From positions 1 to 50,252 of the forward strand of contig NZ_WVHT01000016.1 in assembly GCF_009834875.1 (NCBI RefSeq): a DNA stretch of 50,252 nucleotides, in the 5' to 3' direction. Within the stretch, counting starts at the first letter, position 1; each line of letters starts with the position of its first letter. Shown one piece after another: positions 8,895 through 17,100 of this stretch. The stretch comes from Hufsiella arboris (GTDB taxonomy: Bacteria; Bacteroidota; Bacteroidia; Sphingobacteriales; Sphingobacteriaceae). Position numbers and translations under genes: made by a program. Below the pieces are notes generated by a model, which saw only the letters and a list, made by a program, of their open reading frames with translations, had not been told where the DNA came from and did no database searches.

Positions 8895-8921
8895 CGTTTT
8901 TTGCATATGAAGCATAAAACG
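8895..8921. repeat. Hairpin, 10-nt arms
   Basis: CGTTTTTTGC at 8895-8904 pairs with GCATAAAACG at 8912-8921 at nine of ten positions, with a 7-nt loop. It lies 160 nt after the GH18 stop. There is no uridine tail, so it is not a typical terminator. Confidence 0.55.
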
Positions 8922-9053
8922 TATTTCGGTAAAATGTTATTGGATTTAAATAAGTTTTTGCAGTTATATAGTGAATGGAATGTATTTAGCTCGTTATGAG
9001 TAAATGTGGGTTTTGAAAGCAAGAGCGTGGAATATATTTATTAGGTGTTTAAT

Positions 9054-9075
9054 GTTTCATCTTATAAGATGAAAC
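9054..9075. promoter_or_regulatory. Perfect 22-bp palindrome
   Basis: The half-site GTTTCATCTTA is followed directly by its reverse complement. No loop is present, which suits a dimeric DNA-binding protein better than an RNA hairpin. Related 22-nt palindromes lie at 564-585 and 12259-12280. Confidence 0.6.
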
Positions 9076-9110
9076 GCAATTCATCGAAAAAACGAGCTTT
9101 AACACTGGTT

Positions 9111-9157
9111 AATTCATTTTCTTTGCTTCATAAACAAAGCAGGGGATTAAATGAATT
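9111..9157. repeat. Nested inverted repeat
   Basis: AATTCATTT at 9111-9119 is the exact reverse complement of AAATGAATT at 9149-9157. Inside it CTTTG (9121-9125) pairs with CAAAG (9135-9139). Confidence 0.5.
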
Positions 9158-9185
9158 TCACCACGAACATAAAAATGTTTGTAAC

Positions 9186-9264
9186 ACCAAAGAAGGCTTG
9201 TTTTTTGATTCCTCCCTCTTCAATCCCTTTTGAAAGTTCTTTCATAAAACAAGCCTTCTTTGGT
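9186..9264. repeat. Inverted repeat with perfect 19-bp arms
   Basis: The arm at 9186-9204 (ACCAAAGAAGGCTTGTTTT) is exactly complementary to 9246-9264, separated by a 41-nt pyrimidine-rich loop. The arms are too long for a simple terminator and there is no T-run after the right arm. Confidence 0.75.
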
Positions 9265-9301
9265 TTGAAAGATATGTTCCGGTATTCTGTTGCCGGTACA
9301 G

Positions 9302-9406
9302 GCCATAAGGTCACCCATATGTATGTTCTGTTTCTTTTGAGCTGGAAATCAGCTTTTGGCGGGCACCAAAAGAAGGAATCTGGAAACATGTGGGTGGCCT
9401 TATGGC
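9302..9406. repeat. Long imperfect inverted repeat just upstream of the DUF4136 gene
   Basis: Outer arms 9302-9322 and 9386-9406 pair over 21 nt (two would be G-U pairs in RNA). Pairing continues with a few mismatches and a 2-nt bulge to 9339 and 9367. A further small repeat, CTTTTGG...CCAAAAG, lies at the inner end. The element ends 50 nt before the lipoprotein start codon, so as RNA it could sit in the leader. Confidence 0.65.
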
Positions 9407-9455
9407 TTTTGTTTTTGATCCGCGATTAAACACCTATCTCTTAAAATATAGTCTC

Positions 9456-10091
9456 ATGAAAATGCTTCTTATTTCTGCCTGCCTCCTGGTGCTTACGCTG
9501 GGATGCCGGAAAACGCCTGATCTTGACGAACTTTCTACCAAACCGTTGGTAGGTACTGCCCAGGACAAGGCGACAAACTTCTCCTCTTACAAAACTTATT
9601 TCGTGTCTGATACGGTAGCGTATTTGTCGGATACATCGGAGGACACGATTTTGGTCGGTGCCACAGCACTAAAACTGGTAACTGCATTCAAGGATAACAT
9701 GGCTAGCCGCGGCTATACATTTGTGCAGAAAAATCAGAAGCCTAACCTGGGAGTACGACTTGGCGTTGTAAAAGATCTTAACGTCGGCGTGTACTATCCC
9801 GGGTATTGGGATGGGTATTACTGGTATTGGCCACCGTATTATTGGGGATATCCTAACTGGGGTTACTATTATCCGTTCTCAGTGGCCTATGCCTACACAA
9901 CCGGCACCGTCATTTCGTCGATGATCGATCTGAAGAACCCGGTGATCACAGATAATAAAAAGGAATTAAAAGTTCTCTGGAATTCGGTGATCGCAGGAGC
10001 CCTGGGAGATAACCCTGACGCAAATGTACAGGCGGGTGTCGACGGGATCAACCAGGCATTTTCTCAATCGCCATACATCAAAACTAATTAA
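9456..10091 (+). CDS. DUF4136 domain-containing lipoprotein
   Basis: A 211-residue lipoprotein when started at the ATG at 9456. The signal peptide ends in LTLGC with Cys17 as the lipid-modified residue, whereas the in-frame extension to 9390 would bury this signal. The mature part fits the DUF4136 family: an N-terminal strand-turn around SYKTYFV, a helix (ATALKLVTAFKDNMASRGY), then a strand (NLGVRLGV). Residues 113-147 form a striking Tyr/Trp/Pro/Gly-rich tract, frequent in Bacteroidota members. Function is unknown; it is presumably anchored in the outer membrane facing the periplasm. It lies 40 nt before the beta-barrel gene at 10132 and probably shares its transcript. Confidence 0.85.
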   Translation: MKMLLISACLLVLTLGCRKTPDLDELSTKPLVGTAQDKATNFSSYKTYFVSDTVAYLSDTSEDTILVGATALKLVTAFKDNMASRGYTFVQKNQKPNLGVRLGVVKDLNVGVYYPGYWDGYYWYWPPYYWGYPNWGYYYPFSVAYAYTTGTVISSMIDLKNPVITDNKKELKVLWNSVIAGALGDNPDANVQAGVDGINQAFSQSPYIKTN

Positions 10092-10131
10092 TAGCAGCGA
10101 TCACTTATACCACGGCAAAAATCAAATAGCC

Positions 10132-10749
10132 ATGAAAAAATATCTTGTAATACTGATTATCATTTGCTTCATCACAAGCGTTTCAAAAGCACAGTCCGGC
10201 TCCATAGGGAAAAGCCAGTTCCTGGTAGGTTGGGAAGTCGCATCACCTACCGGGACAAATTTTGTAAATAAAACTAGTTACAGGGGCGCCACACTTCAAT
10301 ATAGGTATATGGTTAAGCCGAACCTGGCGATAGGTGCAACGGTAAGCTGGAATTCTTTCGAGGAATATGTGGAGAGAAAAACTTACTACGCACCGGATAA
10401 CGGATCTGCTATCACAACAGATATGGATCGTTTTGTTTACGTCTTCCCGGTAACAATCGACGGATATTATTATTTTCAGAACACCGGAAAGCTTAAACCA
10501 TATGCTGGCCTGAGCCTTGGAACAGAGTATAGCGATCAAACTGCATATTTTAACATTTACGGGATACAAGATACGAACTGGGGCTTTCTTGTCAGGCCGC
10601 AGGTGGGATTGCTGATTCCGTTCAACAGTACTGTAGGGGCATTTGTAGGAGCCACTTACAATTATGCAACTAATTCGAACGATTCATTTAAAATAGATAA
10701 TCTCCAGCACCTGGGGGTACAGATAGGATTGGTTTTTTCGACCCGATAG
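10132..10749 (+). CDS. Outer-membrane beta-barrel protein
   Basis: A 205-residue protein with a signal peptide (residues 1-20, cleavage near SKA-Q), followed by alternating amphipathic strands separated by short turns, such as LQYRYMVKPNLAIGATVSWNSF and LKPYAGLSLGTEY, ending in a strand with a terminal aromatic (VQIGLVFSTR, Phe near the end). This is the usual pattern of small 8-stranded barrels of the OMP_b-brl/OmpW-like type. The frame is open to 10024 but overlaps the upstream gene, so the ATG with signal peptide at 10132 is preferred. A strong terminator lies 126 nt downstream. The specific role cannot be told. Confidence 0.85.
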   Translation: MKKYLVILIIICFITSVSKAQSGSIGKSQFLVGWEVASPTGTNFVNKTSYRGATLQYRYMVKPNLAIGATVSWNSFEEYVERKTYYAPDNGSAITTDMDRFVYVFPVTIDGYYYFQNTGKLKPYAGLSLGTEYSDQTAYFNIYGIQDTNWGFLVRPQVGLLIPFNSTVGAFVGATYNYATNSNDSFKIDNLQHLGVQIGLVFSTR

Positions 10750-10874
10750 AGAAAAAAAATGGCAAAAACTTCTCATTTAAGTTAATTTACATGTATATTT
10801 ATTTAGAATTGAGGAGATTAAAATTTGTTGTAACTTTTACTCAACAGCACGAGTATACATTCAAAATAAACCGC

Positions 10875-10895
10875 ACTGCATTTTGCAGTTTTTTT
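10875..10895 (+). terminator. Rho-independent terminator after the DUF4136/beta-barrel pair
   Basis: A 6-bp stem, ACTGCA and TGCAGT, with a TTT loop is followed by a run of T to 10895. It closes the 9456-10749 transcription unit. The rest of the 263-nt spacer 10750-11012 shows no gene. Confidence 0.75.
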
Positions 10896-11012
10896 AATAA
10901 TCAGTCCTTGCCCGGGGAACCTGAGTCTGCCAACATAATTTTCAATTCTTATTGTATTCGAGGGACCGGATGAACCCTTAACGAACTGGATTTTTTATTA
11001 AAGTGCCCGCTT

Positions 11013-12236
11013 ATGAGCCTTTCTTACCTATCGCTGTTTTTCTTTACGGCCAGTCAGCTTGGCCTTCTTATCTCAGGTTTACTGCTTTGGCCGCGTAAAA
11101 ATTTCCGGCAGAATGTCTTTCTGAGTCTCGCTATTTTCAGTCTGGCTATCTGTAGTTTATATAATTTTTGTTTCTCGGCAGGAATTATATCAAGTGGACC
11201 GGTGTTCTTTACACTCGCAAAGTCGCTTTCTTTTCTGATCGCCCCCTGCTCGTTTTTATATATCAGGAATATACTATACCCGAACAACTCGCGAAAAAAA
11301 TATCAATGGGTACATTTTGCGCCCTTTTTTGCCGTACTTATTTATTGTGAGATATACCGGCTTACCCGCTCAAAAGAATACCTGGATATGATGAGCAACT
11401 CGCCTAATGTATGGCAGTTCTACAATGCACTTGGAGTAAGTTTTCAATATTTTTCCCTTTTGAAGGTGGTCATATGGTTTATTTACGGGGCAGCGGAAAC
11501 CCTGCTTATCATAAACTATGAGCGAAGGGCAGCCTACAGTGAATCAGTCTACGATTACAAACTTGTGAACTGGCTGAAAACGTACAATCTTTTGACGATG
11601 ATCTTATACAGTTCGCTGCTCACACAACGCTTATTGAACATTCAATCGGTAAACCTTGATTTTATGAATGAAACAAGTATGAGCCTGATCCTGATCGTTA
11701 TAGCATTATGGCTGATCTTCCAGCCGCATATCCTCTACGGTATGGACATAGCGGCCGAACGTTCGGAAACTAATCCGATTGCGATAAACGGCCATGAGGA
11801 GTATATTGAATTAAGTGATTTATCCCCGCAAGTTCATCCTATGTTTGAGCCCGACAAGCGCAGGCAATATCTCGACACACTGAACGAATTTGTGAAGGAG
11901 ACAAAACCATTTCTAAAAAAGGGCTATCTCATCAAGGAGCTTGCTGAAGCAATAAATATTCCTGTTCACCAGCTATCTTACCTGATCAACACGGAGTTTA
12001 ACCTGCATTTCCAGGATTTTATGAATCTCCAGAGAATCGAATATCTGAAAGAACGTATCAATGATCCGGAGTTGCAGCAGCTGTCACTGGAAGGCATGGC
12101 CTGGGAAGTTGGGTTCAAGTCTCGAACTACTTTTTTCAGGGCGTTTATCAAGTTCACAGGTCACTCGCCTTCAGAGTATTTCGGCCATCTGTCAAAGCCC
12201 GGCGACGCACCATCCGGAGCCGCAGCAACGGCTTGA
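11013..12236 (+). CDS. Membrane-anchored AraC-family transcription regulator
   Basis: A 407-residue regulator with an N-terminal membrane domain of about seven helices (residues 5-240) and a C-terminal AraC-type DNA-binding domain (about 300-395). The two HTH parts are visible as FLKKGYLIKELAEAINIP and LEGMAWEVGFKSRTTFFRAF, joined by the linker helix LQRIEYLKERI, with the closing HSPSEYF. Such proteins are common in Bacteroidota and are thought to sense a signal in or at the membrane and act directly on DNA. It stands alone between a terminator and the OMP gene at 12349, which is a natural candidate target. Ligand and targets are not known. Confidence 0.92.
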   Translation: MSLSYLSLFFFTASQLGLLISGLLLWPRKNFRQNVFLSLAIFSLAICSLYNFCFSAGIISSGPVFFTLAKSLSFLIAPCSFLYIRNILYPNNSRKKYQWVHFAPFFAVLIYCEIYRLTRSKEYLDMMSNSPNVWQFYNALGVSFQYFSLLKVVIWFIYGAAETLLIINYERRAAYSESVYDYKLVNWLKTYNLLTMILYSSLLTQRLLNIQSVNLDFMNETSMSLILIVIALWLIFQPHILYGMDIAAERSETNPIAINGHEEYIELSDLSPQVHPMFEPDKRRQYLDTLNEFVKETKPFLKKGYLIKELAEAINIPVHQLSYLINTEFNLHFQDFMNLQRIEYLKERINDPELQQLSLEGMAWEVGFKSRTTFFRAFIKFTGHSPSEYFGHLSKPGDAPSGAAATA

Positions 12237-12258
12237 ATTATAACAGGATATCGGCCTT

Positions 12259-12280
12259 GTTTCATGTTCTAATATGGAAC
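12259..12280. promoter_or_regulatory. 22-nt palindrome upstream of the OMP at 12349
   Basis: It begins GTTTCAT and ends ATGGAAC, with eight Watson-Crick and two G-T pairs out of eleven positions. It lies 68 nt before the start codon. A nearby AACCC-N5-GGGTT hairpin follows. It shares length and outer bases with the palindromes at 564 and 9054. Confidence 0.4.
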
Positions 12281-12307
12281 ATCTTAACCCCCTTCGGGTT
12301 AGCTTAA

Positions 12308-12334
12308 AGCCAAATCCTTTTCGTTGTTTTGGCT
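12308..12334. repeat. Small hairpin in the 12349 leader
   Basis: AGCCAAA (12308-12314) pairs with TTTGGCT (12328-12334) across a 13-nt loop. It ends 14 nt before the start codon and could affect translation. Function is inferred. Confidence 0.4.
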
Positions 12335-12348
12335 AAACGAAGGTTAAT

Positions 12349-13101
12349 ATGCGAAATCTCTTCTTTGCATCCGCTTTTATTGCGGCAGTAACCCAAACAG
12401 CTTTTGCGCAGCGGAGCGACACCACAAGCCGGCCGTTGGAAAACACTATCCGTTTCAACCTGTCGGCTCCGGTCATTTTCAGCGACCGATATCTTGTCTT
12501 CGGATATGAACGAATGGTTAAAAAAAACCAGTCATTTTCTATCAGTGTTGGCCGGTTTGGATTGCCGTACTTTGTTGGCGGCGATGGTGACAGTGTAACG
12601 ATACAAAATAACCGCACAGACAAAAGTTTTCATATTTCCGGCGATTACCGTTTTTACCTGTCGTCAGAAAATAAATTCGCTGCCCCACACGGTCTTTACG
12701 TCGGCCCTTATATCAATTATAATTGGCTGAAAAGAAACTCAGACTGGACATTCTACTCAAGTTCCGGGGCGTTAAAAGAGCAGGTAGGTGTTGATCTTGA
12801 TATGAACTTTATCGGCATCGGCGCTGAGCTCGGTTATCAATTTATTTTATGGAAACGGCTTTCGCTCGATTTTGTACTGATTGGTCCGGGTATAGCAAGA
12901 TATTCCATCAAACCAAAAGTGACCAGCCAGCTAAGCGTCGAGTCAGACAATAAGCTGTTAAATACTTTATATGGGCGGTTGCAAAAGTCTCTTCCGGGAT
13001 TTGGAAAATTGTTCGACAACGGCGAGTTCGTAGATGATAACGGAATCAAAACCTGGGCTTTTGGTTACCGATATATTTTTCATGTGGGGTACAGATTTTA
13101 G
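12349..13101 (+). CDS. Outer-membrane beta-barrel protein
   Basis: A 250-residue protein with a signal peptide cut near AFA-Q (residue 20). The mature part alternates amphipathic strands and loops (TIRFNLSAPVIFSDRYLVFGYERM, GLYVGPYINYNWL, ELGYQFILWKRLSLDFVLIG) and ends in a strand with C-terminal phenylalanine (FHVGYRF), the outer-membrane insertion signal. It resembles the DUF3575-like small barrels of Bacteroidota, but no named family is certain. A palindrome and a hairpin lie in its leader, and the DUF502 gene follows after 7 nt, so these two are likely one unit. Confidence 0.85.
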   Translation: MRNLFFASAFIAAVTQTAFAQRSDTTSRPLENTIRFNLSAPVIFSDRYLVFGYERMVKKNQSFSISVGRFGLPYFVGGDGDSVTIQNNRTDKSFHISGDYRFYLSSENKFAAPHGLYVGPYINYNWLKRNSDWTFYSSSGALKEQVGVDLDMNFIGIGAELGYQFILWKRLSLDFVLIGPGIARYSIKPKVTSQLSVESDNKLLNTLYGRLQKSLPGFGKLFDNGEFVDDNGIKTWAFGYRYIFHVGYRF

Positions 13102-13108
13102 TTTGAAT

Positions 13109-13690
13109 ATGAAAAGTGTTCTGAGGTTTTTAAAAGCAACAATACTGGGCGGTCTGCTGTTTCTCGCTCCCCTTGTTGTGCTGATCATCGTTTTCGAAAA
13201 AGCCTATCACCTGCTTCACCGGATCACGGCGCCGCTTGCCGCTAACCTGGCTGGCGTAGAATTTCACAACCTGGTCGTGATCTTTTTGCTGGTATTTATC
13301 TGTTTTATATTCGGCTTAATCTCGCTTACAGGCCCCGCCAAGCGGCTGATCGCCGGTTTGGAAGATAAGCTGCTGAGCAATATTCCCGGTTATACTTTCA
13401 TTAAAGAAACCGGTGCAGGGATGATGGGATTGAGTGAAAGCAGTACTCAGAAGGTGGCTGTCGCGCTATTTGATGATAATGCGCAGCTCTGTTTCCTGAT
13501 AGAGGAAATGGAAAACGATCAGCGCATGGTTTACATTCCCGGAGCTCCAAGTCCCTGGACGGGAGGGATATATATTATGCAGTCTGACCGGGTAAAGTTG
13601 ACGGGTCTTAGTTATGGAGAAGCGTTAACTATTATAAAGCAACTTGGTAAAGGAGCGTCAAAAATCAAAGTAAGCTGTAAGCTTTCATGA
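13109..13690 (+). CDS. DUF502 family membrane protein
   Basis: A 193-residue DUF502 protein: two N-terminal transmembrane helices (about residues 9-32 and 50-72), a loop between them, and a soluble C-terminal domain with family blocks NIPGYTFIKE, the TQKVAVALFDD segment and VYIPGAPSPWTGGIYIM. Family members are inner-membrane proteins of unknown function found in bacteria and plants (LCV-like). The upstream in-frame extension to 13034 overlaps the barrel gene and is not needed. It overlaps the next small gene by 4 nt. Confidence 0.9.
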   Translation: MKSVLRFLKATILGGLLFLAPLVVLIIVFEKAYHLLHRITAPLAANLAGVEFHNLVVIFLLVFICFIFGLISLTGPAKRLIAGLEDKLLSNIPGYTFIKETGAGMMGLSESSTQKVAVALFDDNAQLCFLIEEMENDQRMVYIPGAPSPWTGGIYIMQSDRVKLTGLSYGEALTIIKQLGKGASKIKVSCKLS

Positions 13691-13896
13691 TGTTAAACGA
13701 ATTGGAAGAAGATCAAAACCGATTTCGAGACATGAACATGTATGACGATCATCAAAACGGGTTTTTTCATTTAGTCTGGATGAGGATCCGGGCGGTTTTC
13801 GATGCATTGATTCCGGGAAGAAGAAAACGGAGAGAAGCGGGAATGAAGGTGATCTATAAAAAAAAGGGTGGAAGCCGTAAAGCTCCTGATAGTTAA
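13687..13896 (+). CDS. Small basic hypothetical protein
   Basis: A 69-residue protein that starts with an ATGA overlap on the DUF502 stop. An acidic N-terminus (LEEDQNRFRDMNMYDDH) is followed by a short hydrophobic/aromatic segment (FFHLVWMRIRAVFDALI) and a very basic tail rich in Lys and Arg. No family is recognised. The overlap, an open frame without rare features, and a downstream terminator support it as a real gene. It might be an amphipathic membrane-surface or nucleic-acid-binding peptide, but this is a guess. Confidence 0.6.
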   Translation: MMLNELEEDQNRFRDMNMYDDHQNGFFHLVWMRIRAVFDALIPGRRKRREAGMKVIYKKKGGSRKAPDS

Positions 13897-14004
13897 TCTG
13901 CAGCGTTTTTAAGACTAGAACCATCAGTGCGATGTTTAATAATCGAAGGCTCCCATCCTTAGCTTTTTTTAAACAGCAAATCACAAACATTATCCCTGTA
14001 AGTC

Positions 14005-14023
14005 CGGGGTTTCCCGTTTTTTT
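14005..14023 (+). terminator. Probable terminator after the DUF502 unit
   Basis: A short CGGG/CCCG stem with a GTTT loop is followed by seven T residues. The stem is only 4 bp, so strength is doubtful. It lies 109 nt after the small gene and upstream of the giant gene; the rest of 13897-14165 shows nothing clear. Confidence 0.45.
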
Positions 14024-14165
14024 CTTTCTGTACTTGTATCATCTTATAATCTGCTACTAACTGTTTGGATTTTAGCTGGTTGTTGGATGTGTATTTTCTA
14101 AATTTATTTCAAATTATAAATAATTACAGTAAAGGATTTGCACCCTGATTTCGCGTGTTCCTCAA

Positions 14166-17100
14166 ATGGTATTGCGTATGGCGACTTTTACAAAGCAGCT
14201 TCCTTTAAAAAAAATTAATCGGCGTAAAGCATACGTAGCGACTGTACTACTTCTGCTTATATTGACTTCGATAACTGCCCGTGCACAATTTACCATCAAC
14301 AATTCCTTCAAAGACAACAATATTCCCGGCTTAACAATTGGCGGTAACTCATTGCTTACTTCGGGCGTAGCCGACCCGACAAACGATGGATGGTTGCGGC
14401 TTACCACCGATGTTACCAATCAAGTGGGGTATGTGCTGGTAAATCAATCATTCCCGTCTTCATTAGGCGTTTTCGTAGATTTTGAATATACAGCCTGGCG
14501 AAATACCACCCAGGCAGGCGCCGACGGTTTTTCTGTCTTTTTATATGACGCAACAGCTAGTCCGTTCAAAATAGGCGGTTTCGGAGGCTCTCTAGGGTAT
14601 GCACCTAAAACTCCAGCTTTAGGTTTATCGAAAGGATATATCGGTATTGGCCTGGATGAATATGGAAATTATTCCAATCCCAATGAGGGCAGAGTCGGCG
14701 GACCGGGTTTTCGGCCGCAGGCTGTGGCATTGCGTGGTCCTGAATCAGGAAACTTTGCCTATTTATCTGGTACTACCTCTTTGACCGGGAGTCTTATCGA
14801 CTATCAGACTCCTGCAACTACCCGGCCTTCACAAAACCAGTTTTACAGACGTGTGCAAGTTAATATTGTAAAAAATAACGCTTCGGGAAAATACAGCATT
14901 ACAGTACAATGGAAAACATCCTTAACCGGACAGTTTACGAAATTGTTTGGTCCTGTCGAAATTGATAACCCACCGGCAAATTTAAAAGTAGGCCTGGCTG
15001 GCTCAACGGGTGCAAATATTAATAAACACGAAATCCGGAATCTACTCGTCACCACACCCGGCAACCTGCGCATTACAAAAACAGTAGATAAGGTAAACGC
15101 TAAAACGGGCGATCCACTTACTTATACCATCACAGTTTATAACGACGATGTTGTTCAGGCAAACGGGGTCATACTTAACGATGCATTACCTGCAAACTTC
15201 ACTGCAAATTCAATTACTTTTAATAAAAACGGTTCAGCCAGCACAACATCCAACGAAGGCTCGGTAAACGGCGTGACGCTTAACATGGCACCGAGCAGCA
15301 GCGTAACCTATACCGTCGTCGGTGCAATAACATCTGGTTTTCAAGGCACAATTACAAACACCGCATCCCTTGATGTAACTACCAATAACGTTCCCGACAT
15401 AGATCCAACTAACAACATTTCCACTGTACAAACAGTAGTCAGCAACCCGGATTTTGCCATCACGCAAATACCTCCGCCGGCTTGTATCGATGTTACGAAC
15501 GGCTCACCTGTAACTTTCAGAGTGCAAAATGTTGGTTCACCTTCGGTAGGGCAGGTTGATGTGAATTATACAGTTCCCGCCGGATTAGCGGTAGCAGGTA
15601 CGTCCGCTGTTGGCTGGACGGTCACAAATACTGGCAGCGCTTATAAATTCACTCGCTTTGATAACCTGGCAAACGGTGCTTTTTATCCGGATATCACTTT
15701 GACGCTGAAGCCAACTACAGCCAATACTAATTCGGCCTTCACTAGTCAGGCGACGGTTGTTAACGGTTATGATGTAAATACCGCCAACAATACCACCGCA
15801 GCGGCAACGTTTTACACCGCGCCAAACGCCATCACGGGCTCCGCAGTTACTAATTTTTGCGAAACCAGCGCCGGGACAAATATCGCTTTAACCGGAAATG
15901 CAGTTACTGGAGGAACGCCCGCTTTTCAGTGGCAGATCGTTACAGATCAATACAATTTTGATAACGATTTCGCTTACCAGGATATTCCCGGAGCAACAGG
16001 GAAGGATTACAATCCCGGCACGATTACAACCAACAGTGCTTACCGGCGCCTGTTAACCGTTAATGGTTGTACCTCCGCGAGTAATAAAATCAAGTATTAT
16101 GTCACGCCTGTTGTTAATAATGTCATAGCTGCTTCAACCGCTACAACAGCCTGCGGACCTATAAGCGAATACAATATCGGTAATACGGCTACCGGTGGAA
16201 ATCTAAATCAGTTTACGTTCCAATGGCAGTCATCCACCGATGGCACAACTTTTACAAATATCACCGGCCAAACCAGCCAGCAATATAATCCGGGAATTAT
16301 TACATCACCCATCTACTTTCGGAGAGTCGCCTATACCGGTTACTGCACGAATAACAGTAACGTCTTATTTTACAATCCTCTAGGCACCTTTAATCCGGGA
16401 GCAGTTACGTTGATACAACTTCTTTGTGGTACGTCAGCCGACCCGGTATTAATAACAGAAACCACTCCTGCCAGCGGCGGCAGCGGGAACTTTACTTACC
16501 AGTGGCAAAGCAGCCCCGATAATACCAATTTTACAGATATCCCAGGCGCTACCAGCTCAACCTATGATCCACCAGTCATCACTCAAACAACTTACTATCG
16601 GCGGGCAGTCAATGCCGGCGTGTGCGGAACATTGTATTCGCCGGTCAGCGTTTCAAGGATTGTACGTCCAGCTACAATTGCAATCGCAGGACCGGAGCAA
16701 ACAAACTATATTTCTAATGGCTTCACCCTGAACGGGAACAACCCTTTGAGTGGAATAGGTACCTGGAGCGTGGTAAGCGGGCAGGCGGTTATTGGCGACC
16801 CGGCTAACCCGAAAACAACTGTAACCATACCGACGAATTCATCAGCAACGCTGCGCTGGACGATCGCTGCCGAAAGTCCTTGCGCCATCAGCTTCTCAGA
16901 TACGAAAGTAACCAACATCCAGCAAGCCGACCTGGCATTAAGCGACGCAAGTACCAACTTTAATTATACGCCGGGGGCTACACTCACCTACGCGATCACG
17001 GTAACTAATAACGGACCTTCCAATGTGCCCGACGCAAATTTTGTGGTTCCGTCCCCTGTTAATTTCAGCAATGTCTCATGGAGTGCAGCTACCCGGAACG

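Larger units (their letters stand above)
8739..9455. other. 717-nt non-coding spacer rich in inverted repeats
   Basis: No convincing gene is seen. Short ORFs here are explained by the repeats and lack ribosome sites. The spacer holds at least six inverted repeats in a row: AAACAA-g-TTGTTT at 8779-8791, a 10-nt arm hairpin at 8895-8921, a perfect palindrome at 9054-9075, and nested pairs at 9111-9157, 9186-9264 and 9302-9406. It separates the GH18 gene from the DUF4136 gene. Confidence 0.7.

Noticed and set aside
9045-9429. Two short plus-strand ORFs of 62 and 92 codons
   Set aside because: They lie across the inverted repeats, overlap each other in different frames, have no ribosome site and no recognisable features.
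10791-10973. 60-codon ORF after the beta-barrel gene
   Set aside because: It runs through the terminator at 10875-10895 and codes a featureless peptide.
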